From the NCBI GenBank assembly GCA_027051165.1, contig JALTZZ010000092.1:1-46212 (forward strand): a DNA stretch of 46,212 nucleotides, written 5' to 3'. This DNA comes from an archaeon (GTDB lineage Archaea > Hydrothermarchaeota > Hydrothermarchaeia > JALTZZ01). The notes beneath the pieces were generated by a model. It worked only from the letters and a program-made list of their open reading frames with translations. It did not search any database and was not told the origin of the DNA. Position 1 is the first letter of the stretch, and each line of letters opens with the position of its first letter. Below are positions 38,536 through 46,212 of this stretch, piece after piece. The position numbers and the translations under genes were made by a program.

Positions 38536-40464
38536 GTGAGCGAAGAAGGTGTTATAGAATCTTTGCTTGAAATTGAGGAAGTTTACCCTCCAAGTGAAAG
38601 GTTTAAGAAAGAAGCGTGGATAAATAGCGAGGATGTATATAGAGAAGCAGAAAAAGACTATTTGAAATTTTGGGAAAATATTGCAGAGGAGCTTTATTGG
38701 TTTGAAAAATGGCAGAAAGTTCTTGATGACAGCAAAAAACCTTTTTACAGATGGTTTGTCGGCGGAAAGATAAACGCTTCATATAACTGTCTCGATGTAA
38801 ATATTAAAAATGGAAAAAAGAACAAAGCGGCAATAATATGGGAAAGCGAGCAAGGAGATGTTAGAGTTTTGACATACTACCAGCTTTATAAAGAGGTTTG
38901 TAAATTTGCGAATGTTCTTATGGAGCTCGGTGTTGAGAAAGGTGATAGGGTAACGATATACATGCCAATGATTCCAGAGGCTGTAGTAGCAATGCTCGCT
39001 TGTGCAAGGATAGGAGCCGTGCACAGCGTTGTTTTCGCAGGCTTCAGTTCTCATGCTTTAAGGGATAGAATAGAAGATGCAGAGGCAAAAATCGTTGTTA
39101 CAGCAGATTACGGTTATAGAAGGGGGAAGCTTATTCCCCTAAAAAACAACGTTGATGAGGCTTTAAAGGGCAATACAACCGTTGAGAATGTTGTTGTTTA
39201 TAGGAGGGCTGGAGAAAAGATAAACTTTGTAGAGGGCAGGGACCTGTGGTGGCACGAGCTTATGGAGGATGCGAGCAATAAGTGCAGTGCTGAGAAGCTT
39301 GACAGCGAGCATCCGCTCTTCATCCTCTACACTTCTGGAACTACGGGAAAGCCAAAGGGTGTTGTTCACGTTCACGGCGGATACATGGTCGGCGTTTATA
39401 TAACAGCCAAGTGGGTTTTTGATTTAAAAGATAGCGATATATACTGGTGCACTGCAGACATAGGCTGGATTACCGGGCATAGCTATGTAGTCTATGGTCC
39501 CCTTTCAAACGGAGCTACGGTTTTCATATACGAAGGTGCACCCGATTATCCTAAGCCAGATAGATTCTGGCAGATTATAGAAAGGCATGGCATAACGATA
39601 TTCTACACAGCCCCAACTGCAATAAGAATGTTTATGAAATACGGTGAGGAATGGGTAAAAAAACACGATCTAAGCACATTAAGGCTTTTAGGAAGCGTTG
39701 GAGAGCCTATAAATCCAGAAGCTTGGAAGTGGTTCTACAGAGTTGTAGGTAAAGAGAGGTGCCCGATAGTTGACACATGGTGGCAGACGGAAACCGGTAT
39801 GATAATGATAACTCCTTTGCCGGGGGTTACTCCCCTTAAGCCGGGATCTGCAACGAAGCCTTTCCCGGGAGTATTTGCCGACGTTTTCGATGAGCAAGGA
39901 AAGCAAGCGAAGAGCGGATATTTGGTTATAACAAAGCCATGGCCCGCGATGCTCAGAACACTGTTTAACAATCCCCAGAGATATATAGATACTTACTGGA
40001 GCAAATTTGAAGGAGTATATTTTGCTGGAGATGGCGCAAAAAAAGATAAGGATGGATACTTCTGGATAATCGGAAGAATAGACGATGTTTTGAATGTAGC
40101 TGGACACAGAATAGGAACTGCAGAGCTTGAAAGTGCACTTGTAAGTCATGAAGCGGTTGCGGAAGCCGCTGTAGTCGGAAAACCTCATGAAATAAAGGGA
40201 GAATCAATAGTTGCTTTTGTAATACTGAAGTCGAACTATGAGCCAAGTGAAGAGCTTAAAAAAGAGCTTAAGAATCATGTAAGAAAGGTTATAGGACCCA
40301 TAGCTACGCCTGAGGAGATATATTTTGTAAAATCTCTTCCAAAGACAAGAAGCGGTAAGATCATGAGAAGGGTTCTAAGAGCAATACTCTCTGGAAAAGA
40401 AATGGGAGATCTGTCAACGCTTGAAGATTTAGGGGCAATAGAAGAGCTGAAGAGAAAGGGTTAA
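38536..40464 (+). CDS. acs: Acetyl-CoA synthetase (AMP-forming)
   Basis: [50 protein letters not shown]. Confidence 0.96.
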   Translation: MSEEGVIESLLEIEEVYPPSERFKKEAWINSEDVYREAEKDYLKFWENIAEELYWFEKWQKVLDDSKKPFYRWFVGGKINASYNCLDVNIKNGKKNKAAIIWESEQGDVRVLTYYQLYKEVCKFANVLMELGVEKGDRVTIYMPMIPEAVVAMLACARIGAVHSVVFAGFSSHALRDRIEDAEAKIVVTADYGYRRGKLIPLKNNVDEALKGNTTVENVVVYRRAGEKINFVEGRDLWWHELMEDASNKCSAEKLDSEHPLFILYTSGTTGKPKGVVHVHGGYMVGVYITAKWVFDLKDSDIYWCTADIGWITGHSYVVYGPLSNGATVFIYEGAPDYPKPDRFWQIIERHGITIFYTAPTAIRMFMKYGEEWVKKHDLSTLRLLGSVGEPINPEAWKWFYRVVGKERCPIVDTWWQTETGMIMITPLPGVTPLKPGSATKPFPGVFADVFDEQGKQAKSGYLVITKPWPAMLRTLFNNPQRYIDTYWSKFEGVYFAGDGAKKDKDGYFWIIGRIDDVLNVAGHRIGTAELESALVSHEAVAEAAVVGKPHEIKGESIVAFVILKSNYEPSEELKKELKNHVRKVIGPIATPEEIYFVKSLPKTRSGKIMRRVLRAILSGKEMGDLSTLEDLGAIEELKRKG

Positions 40465-40491
40465 TCTTGTTATATTTTTTATTTCTGCTGA

Positions 40492-41091
40492 ATGAAAAGG
40501 GAAACCGTAAAGGAAAAGATCGTCAGACTGTTTATAGAGCAGATAAAAAAAGGATATATAAGCAAAAATTTCGTAAAAGAGCACGGTGCAGAGGAGTTTG
40601 TTGAGTGCAGAGATGATAGATGTTTTTTAAAAGAAGAATATAGAAAATTTATAAAAGTAGCTGTTACTGGTGGGGTTTTTGATATACTGCACCCTGGGCA
40701 TGGAATGCTTCTTGAAGAGGCTAAAAAGATTGCAGATGTCCTTGTTGTAATAGTGGCAAGAGATGAAACCGTAAAGAAAATGAAGAGGGTTCCGATAGTT
40801 CCAGAGAATCAGAGGGCGGAAATGGTTGAATATCTAAAGCCTGTAGATGTAGCTATACTCGGAAAGAGCACAAGCAACTTCATAGAAACGATAAAAGACA
40901 TAAAGCCAGATTACATAGTTCTTGGCTTCAATCAAAGCTTCGACGAGGAGAAGCTAAAAGAAGAACTAAGAATGCACGGATTAAATTCCGAAGTAGTAAG
41001 GATTAGGAAGAAAAAAGAATGTCCACTTGACAGCACGAGAAAAATTATAAGTAGAATCGTTGAGATGTGCAAAAAAGGCATTATATGGTGA
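40492..41091 (+). CDS. Cytidylyltransferase-fold protein (RibL-like FAD synthase) with N-terminal extension
   Basis: VTGGVFDILHPGHGMLLEEAKKIADVLVV nucleotidyltransferase motif. Confidence 0.75.
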   Translation: MKRETVKEKIVRLFIEQIKKGYISKNFVKEHGAEEFVECRDDRCFLKEEYRKFIKVAVTGGVFDILHPGHGMLLEEAKKIADVLVVIVARDETVKKMKRVPIVPENQRAEMVEYLKPVDVAILGKSTSNFIETIKDIKPDYIVLGFNQSFDEEKLKEELRMHGLNSEVVRIRKKKECPLDSTRKIISRIVEMCKKGIIW

Positions 41092-41096
41092 TCTAT

Positions 41097-41780
41097 ATGG
41101 AGGTAGAACTCTGGAGGATGACATGGAAAGAAGTTGAGGAATATTTAAAAAATAAAAAAGAGATAATACTCCCAATCTGTGCCGTGGAGGAACATGGCTA
41201 TCACCTACCGCTGAGCACAGACTGCGATATAACAATTGCAATTGTAAAGGAACTCTCAAAAAGAACAAAAATTGCATATCTGCCGCCGATATACTATGGC
41301 GTGTGTGTTTCGACGTCAAAATATACCGGAACGATAAGTGTTAGATTTGAAACATTGATGAACTATTTAATAGACATTCTGAAGAGCATAAAAGAAAGCG
41401 GATTTGAAAAGATCTACATAGTTAGCGGACATCTCGGCTCTATGCACAAGGCGGCAATAAAGGAGGCTTGTAGAAGAGCTGATATTGAATGTTACTTTTT
41501 AGACATGACAAAAATAGATATAGGTGATATATTAGAAAGCGAGCCAATGCACGCATGCGAAGCAGAAACGAGTTTAATGCTATACCTATACGAAAATTTT
41601 GTAAGAAAAGAAAAAATAGTTGATGAAAACTATGAAATTCCTAAGTATCTTGTAGGAGAAACGTTAACAAAAAGCGGTGTTTTTGGAAAACCGAGCAAAG
41701 CAAGTAAAGAAAAAGGAGAAAAGATATTCAAAAGAATAATTGAGGAATTTGAAAAGGTTTTAAAAGGAGAGATAAAATAG
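41097..41780 (+). CDS. Creatininase-family amidohydrolase (ArfB/FAPy deformylase-like)
   Basis: LPICAVEEHGYHLPLSTDCDI and SGHLGSMHKAAIKEA. Confidence 0.8.
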   Translation: MEVELWRMTWKEVEEYLKNKKEIILPICAVEEHGYHLPLSTDCDITIAIVKELSKRTKIAYLPPIYYGVCVSTSKYTGTISVRFETLMNYLIDILKSIKESGFEKIYIVSGHLGSMHKAAIKEACRRADIECYFLDMTKIDIGDILESEPMHACEAETSLMLYLYENFVRKEKIVDENYEIPKYLVGETLTKSGVFGKPSKASKEKGEKIFKRIIEEFEKVLKGEIK

Positions 41781-41781
41781 A

Positions 41782-42594
41782 TCAAAGCTTTCTATATAGA
41801 TCCCTTAAGAGAACGGCATCCTCTTCAAGGTTTGGACTCTCGCTTATCAAAAGCCCGGAAGCTCCAAAATCCTTTAATGCCTTAATGAGGTCTTTATAGT
41901 TCATATCGGATTCTCTTAAATTTAAATGCTTCTTTTCTCCATACTCCTCATACTCGATCCCCGATACATGTATGTGCATGTCTTTTATTGCCTCTTTTCC
42001 AAGTTCTTCTTCAATTCTCTCAAGAATTTTTGTAAACTCCTCGTAGGTATTGTATTTATGCGTTCTCGCATGTATATGTGCGAAATCTATGCATGGAAGA
42101 ACATTTTCAAGCTCCTGACTCAGGGATATTACCTCCTCAAGGGTTCCGAACTCCTTCCAGTTTCCAGTAGTTTCCGGTCTTAAGACTACATCAAAATTTA
42201 TCACGCTTAGAATTTCCTCAATAGCTTTTTTTACTTTTTTATAAACATCTTTCGGATCGTCGCCCATGTAATAAGCTGCATGAAATACAATGTTCCTTGC
42301 TCCGCATAGGTGCCCGATTCTTGCAGAATCAATTATCCTTTTTTTACTATATTCAATTTTCTTCTCTTCTCTTGCGTTAAGATTTATGAAGTATGGTGCA
42401 TGAACACTCAACGCAATTTCATTCTCGTTCGCCGTTTCTCTGACTTTTTTAGCCAGTTCTTCCCTCATTCTTACTCCTCTTACAAATTCTATTTCCATAC
42501 AATCTAAATTTAGCTCTTTTACTCGGATTATTCCAGAAATAGTGTCTCTCCTTTTTGAGCTATTGGGAACTCCTGCGGTGCCAAATAACAGCAT
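41782..42594 (-). CDS. TIM-barrel AP endonuclease family 2 (endonuclease IV-like)
   Basis: LSVHAPYFINL, RPETTGN, CIDFAHIHAR, HIHVSGIEYEEYGEKKHLN. Confidence 0.85.
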   Translation of the reverse strand: MLLFGTAGVPNSSKRRDTISGIIRVKELNLDCMEIEFVRGVRMREELAKKVRETANENEIALSVHAPYFINLNAREEKKIEYSKKRIIDSARIGHLCGARNIVFHAAYYMGDDPKDVYKKVKKAIEEILSVINFDVVLRPETTGNWKEFGTLEEVISLSQELENVLPCIDFAHIHARTHKYNTYEEFTKILERIEEELGKEAIKDMHIHVSGIEYEEYGEKKHLNLRESDMNYKDLIKALKDFGASGLLISESPNLEEDAVLLRDLYRKL

Positions 42595-42864
42595 AAATTA
42601 GAAAAAACAACTTCACAACAAAAAACTGTTTAAAACGATGTTGTGTTAAAAGGTTTAATAATAATGATTATATAATTAATGATTTAATATAAACTTTATT
42701 TAAAAACAATATAATACTATGCATTGGGGTTGTTTTCGAAAAAATAAAAAATTATTTTCTAAAAAACTAAAAGATAAAAAGATGAATTGCTTATTAAAAC
42801 TTAACTGCAAGCTTATACATTATAAACTAAAGTGTGAATGTGTATACATTTTCAACATGTGAAG

Positions 42865-43001
42865 CGAAAAATTTATATACTAGTAGTTGTAAAACTATTA
42901 ATCCTAGGGGGCGCCTTACAAGCTAATTTTTATTTCTATGCCCCCTAGGCCCCCTCCCCCCGTTGTTACAAAATGACAAGGAAGTAAACAACGCTCCGTT
43001 G
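42865..43001 (+). ncRNA. Candidate structured ncRNA or regulatory hairpin locus (GC-rich island)
   Basis: BRE/TATA cgaaaaatttatatac (42865-42880), 10-bp perfect stem 42903-42912/42940-42949, C-tracts, second stem 42961-42967/42987-42993. Confidence 0.35.
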
Positions 43002-43145
43002 CTAAACGTTTGATAAACTTTTATGCCCATACATTCATAATCTATAATTTACTATGGGGTAAATATTTATAAACTTTTCTATCAAGAAAACGTTTTAAAT
43101 ATTGAGAATGTGAAGTTATAAAGCACCTTATTTAATAGTCATACA

Positions 43146-43733
43146 TTAACTAAAAATCTTTATTTCAGAGCAATCGAGCTCTAATGGCTCTTTTACTTCT
43201 ATTTCTCTTTCTTTAAGGAAATTTTCTAAGAGACTATTATCTTCAAGAAATTTTTTTATGCCATTTACATGGCTGTGTCCGACAACACACAGAATTTTTT
43301 TATCCCTAAATTTTTCTTTTAACATTTTTATCTTTTTAGCCATTATTGCATCTCTCTCTTTTATCAATATTTCTTGGGCTTTTTTATATTCGTCCTCATT
43401 TTCATTCCAAACGATCTTCAAAAAGCCAGCTATGCTTCCTTCGTGAAATTTTTCAAATGCTTTTTCATTTTTTATTTTTAAGCTCTTTCTAAGTCTTTTT
43501 TCGATAACTTCTTTTTCACAATCTATCAAAAACACTCTTGCATTTATATCGCAAGCAGTTACAATTGCTATTTTCATTTCTGTCTCCAAGTAAAATCTTA
43601 CAAGCAAAAATTTCATATAATCGTCAGGCGGAAGCTCAACGCATACTATCTCGGGCATCTCCTTTATTATCGCATCCTCAACCTCGGCTATCGAGTATTG
43701 GTGTCTATGGTGAACTCCTACGAACTTTATCAT
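43146..43733 (-). CDS. TraB/GumN-family protein
   Basis: IKERDAIMAKKIKMLKEKF...ILCVVGHSHVNGIKKFL. Confidence 0.75.
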   Translation of the reverse strand: MIKFVGVHHRHQYSIAEVEDAIIKEMPEIVCVELPPDDYMKFLLVRFYLETEMKIAIVTACDINARVFLIDCEKEVIEKRLRKSLKIKNEKAFEKFHEGSIAGFLKIVWNENEDEYKKAQEILIKERDAIMAKKIKMLKEKFRDKKILCVVGHSHVNGIKKFLEDNSLLENFLKEREIEVKEPLELDCSEIKIFS

Positions 43734-43783
43734 AAATGCATGGAAGAATATTAACTCCTAAAAGATTTTAAAATGGTTATTTA

Positions 43784-44653
43784 TCAAGCAGAAAACCTCA
43801 TATAGTTAAGAACAAATAAAAAAAGTATATAGAAAACCACTATTTTCTTTGTCAGCGATATTGCTCTTTTTAAATCCTTCTTTTTAGGAAATTCTTTTGT
43901 TTCATTTATGGAGTAAACACCTATCTTCTCAAGCCTAACGTTTAGCAGGAATGCATATAGAGATATGGGCAAATAGTTTACTTTGAACTTGTATTTAAAA
44001 ACATCCATTATCCTTCGATTTTTTATGTAGTATATTAAGAAGACGGCAAGCAAAAATCTGGAGGGAAAAAAATTAAGAAAATCATCCAACCTCGCAGCAA
44101 GCTTGCCAAAATATACGTATCTATCATCTCTATATCCAATAAGAGAGTCTAAAAGATTTACAACCCTATATATAAATGCACCGTATACTCCAAAAAGAGT
44201 AAAGTAGAAGAGGGGGGCTATAACAGCATCTACAACGTTGTCCGCAAGGGATTCTATGCTTGCAGAATATAGGTGCCCCTTGCTAAGGTTCTCGGTTCTT
44301 CTGCTGACAATTTTTCCCACATTCTTTCTTAACTCCTCTATGTCATCAACCAAACATGCATTCACGTGTTCAAAGAGAGATCTTATTGAAAATGATATCT
44401 TAAGTAAATATGACAGAAGAAGTATCCTTAGATAGTAATTTTCTATATTGTTTACGAAAAAAACTATTAAAAAGGCTGAAAAAATTATAAAAATAGTTAA
44501 GAAGGATCCAGCAACAATATCAAAAAAATTTTTCCTTCTTTTATATTTCCTATCAAAGAACTCAACCACTTTTGCGAAATATGTAATTAAATGGAATTTT
44601 GGCTCGCCAATGATTAAGTCTATAGCTATTGCGATAGCCAAGATTTCTATCAT
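43784..44653 (-). CDS. cbiB: Adenosylcobinamide-phosphate synthase CbiB
   Basis: IDLIIGEPKFHLI...ESLADNVVDAVIAPLFYFTLFGVYGAFIYRVVNLLDSLIGYRDDRYVYFGKLAARLDD. Confidence 0.92.
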   Translation of the reverse strand: MIEILAIAIAIDLIIGEPKFHLITYFAKVVEFFDRKYKRRKNFFDIVAGSFLTIFIIFSAFLIVFFVNNIENYYLRILLLSYLLKISFSIRSLFEHVNACLVDDIEELRKNVGKIVSRRTENLSKGHLYSASIESLADNVVDAVIAPLFYFTLFGVYGAFIYRVVNLLDSLIGYRDDRYVYFGKLAARLDDFLNFFPSRFLLAVFLIYYIKNRRIMDVFKYKFKVNYLPISLYAFLLNVRLEKIGVYSINETKEFPKKKDLKRAISLTKKIVVFYILFLFVLNYMRFSA

Positions 44654-44682
44654 GTTAGAAGTTAATGCACAAGCTGAAATAT

Positions 44683-45669
44683 ATGAATAACCGCATCAAG
44701 CTCGTTGTAAAAAAGATGAATGAAATGGATCTTGACTACGTTGTTGTAACAAGACCTGAGGATATTTACTATTTAACTGGATATTATCCTTTATCTTTCA
44801 CGGTGATGGTAATAAAAGATTCTATAAAGCTCTATATTCCAAATATAGATTCAACATACGCAGAGAGCTGTGGCTTAAGCTTTGAATACGAGGTGTATAG
44901 AAAAAAACCAGAAATTAATTTAAAAGGGAAAGTTGGTGCTGATCTAAACCATATAAATGCCAAATTTTATGAAAATTTTTTAAAAAAATGTAAGGTAATT
45001 GATTTCAGCATCTTAGAGTTTAGAGCTGTAAAAGATAGAGAGGAAGTTGAAAAAATTAGAAAAGCTACTAAGATTTCGGAAAAAATTATGAGCATTGCCG
45101 AAATTCTCGTCTCAAAAAATATTACGGAAAGAGAAGCTGCATTAGAGCTTGAGAGAATTGCAAGTATGGTAGCTGATAAGGCTTTTGACTTTATAGTTGC
45201 CTCTTGGGAAAACTCCAAGATACCCCATGCAAAACCTTCGATGAAGAGGATAGAGGGAAACGTTATTATTGACCTTGGAGTTAAATACGAACACTACTGC
45301 TCCGATATGACGAGAACATTCGTTTTTGATGAAAGGATATACGAGGTATATGAAGCCGTTCTTGAGGCTCAAAAAGAAGCTATAAAAAGTATAAGAGCTG
45401 GTATAAGAGCAAAAGAGATAGATAAGGTGGCAAGGAATGTTTTAAGGGAATATGGATATGAGAAGAACTTTATACATTCCTTAGGTCATGGAATTGGGTT
45501 GAGCGTTCATGAGCATCCGAACTTAAGCATAAACTCTGAGGACATCTTAAAGGAGAACATGGTTGTAACCGTGGAGCCGGGAGTATATACAGATTTCGGT
45601 ATAAGAATAGAGGATGTTGTTCTGGTTAAAAGAAAAGGTGCAAGAATTTTAAGCAAATATAAAAAATAG
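44683..45669 (+). CDS. pepQ: M24-family Xaa-Pro aminopeptidase/dipeptidase
   Basis: VIIDLGVKYEHYCSDMTRTFVF, HSLGHGIGLSVHEHP, VVTVEPGVY, GIRIEDV. Confidence 0.93.
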   Translation: MNNRIKLVVKKMNEMDLDYVVVTRPEDIYYLTGYYPLSFTVMVIKDSIKLYIPNIDSTYAESCGLSFEYEVYRKKPEINLKGKVGADLNHINAKFYENFLKKCKVIDFSILEFRAVKDREEVEKIRKATKISEKIMSIAEILVSKNITEREAALELERIASMVADKAFDFIVASWENSKIPHAKPSMKRIEGNVIIDLGVKYEHYCSDMTRTFVFDERIYEVYEAVLEAQKEAIKSIRAGIRAKEIDKVARNVLREYGYEKNFIHSLGHGIGLSVHEHPNLSINSEDILKENMVVTVEPGVYTDFGIRIEDVVLVKRKGARILSKYKK

Positions 45670-45752
45670 AGCTAATCTGTATACATTTTATATATTGTCT
45701 CTCTTTGTTAAAAATTACAATTAAATTAATAGATTTAAGGAGGATTAAAAGA

Positions 45753-46175
45753 ATGATTATAAAAAGAATTGAAATAACAAATTTTAAAAGTTTTAAAGAA
45801 TTAAAAGTAGATCTTGGGAAATTTAACGTATTAATTGGTGCTAATGCCTCTGGGAAGTCCAACTTTGTTGAAATTTTTAAGTTTATTAGAGATATAGCAA
45901 ATTATGGATTAGAAAATGCAATATCAATGCAGGGAGATATTGAATATCTCAGAAATATAAAAATTGGTGCATCTGAAAATTTCTCATTAAAAATAGTTTC
46001 AGAAGTTGAGTATGGTATACTTGGACGCCGAACAAGAAGAGGTTTATTGGGGATAAAAGTTTATGAAACCATATATGAGTTTTCATTAAAATTTAAGAAA
46101 AGAGGTAGAGGTTTTGAAATTGTTAGAGATAATTTAACACAAAAGTGTGAATTTGTCAAACTTGAAAGGAATTAA
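45753..46175 (+). CDS. N-terminal part of OLD/SMC-like AAA ATPase, stops early near window edge
   Basis: aaggagg RBS; ITNFKSFKELKVDLGKFNVLIGANASGKSNFVEIFKFI; no Walker B before the TAA. Confidence 0.75.
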   Translation: MIIKRIEITNFKSFKELKVDLGKFNVLIGANASGKSNFVEIFKFIRDIANYGLENAISMQGDIEYLRNIKIGASENFSLKIVSEVEYGILGRRTRRGLLGIKVYETIYEFSLKFKKRGRGFEIVRDNLTQKCEFVKLERN

Positions 46176-46212
46176 AAAAAAATTAAAGAAAAAGAGGAAA
46201 TTGAGAAGGGAG

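Noticed and set aside
42940-42961. G-quadruplex on minus strand from C5/C5/C6 tracts
   Set aside because: Only three clean G-tracts are adjacent and one would have to be split; noted as possible but not claimed as a feature.
1-46212. CRISPR array, tRNA, rRNA
   Set aside because: No regularly spaced direct repeats, cloverleaf or rRNA signatures recognised by eye; a tRNAscan/Infernal run would be decisive.

Overview
The window is AT-rich and archaeal, probably euryarchaeal and possibly Archaeoglobus-like; the lineage is inferred from gene content, not tested. Support comes from BRE/TATA promoters (e.g. cgaaaagtttatata), archaeal NAC, NreA, ThiDN, a PhoU-AbrB protein, a RibL-like FAD synthase and CbiX. 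The first 10.6 kb is one co-directional run: a DUF169-like protein, a GcvH-like lipoyl carrier, HdrC-HdrB, a QmoA-like HdrA, a QmoB-like HdrA-MvhD, a full HdrA-MvhD fusion, a ferredoxin, and a second HdrC-HdrB. It looks like an unusual flavin-based electron-transfer supercomplex. The rest is mostly housekeeping and biosynthetic genes (glnA, ilvD, acs, purM, thiDN, cbiB, cbiX, birA, uppP and others), interrupted by accessory patches. The best candidates for undescribed systems are: (1) the Hdr/lipoyl cluster; (2) an OLD-like ATPase overlapping a PD-(D/E)XK-like nuclease gene (32014-33814); (3) an OLD-like ATPase plus a TOPRIM-like gene (16559-17998); (4) a GC-rich hairpin locus with its own promoter in a 550-bp intergenic gap (about 42865-43001); (5) a decayed coiled-coil gene bracketed by 13-bp inverted repeats (22219-22555). 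Two small ORFs missing from the supplied track (a 59-aa 2[4Fe-4S] ferredoxin and a 42-aa zinc ribbon) are reported. No tRNA, rRNA or CRISPR array was recognised. All family calls come from reading motifs by eye; no searches were run.
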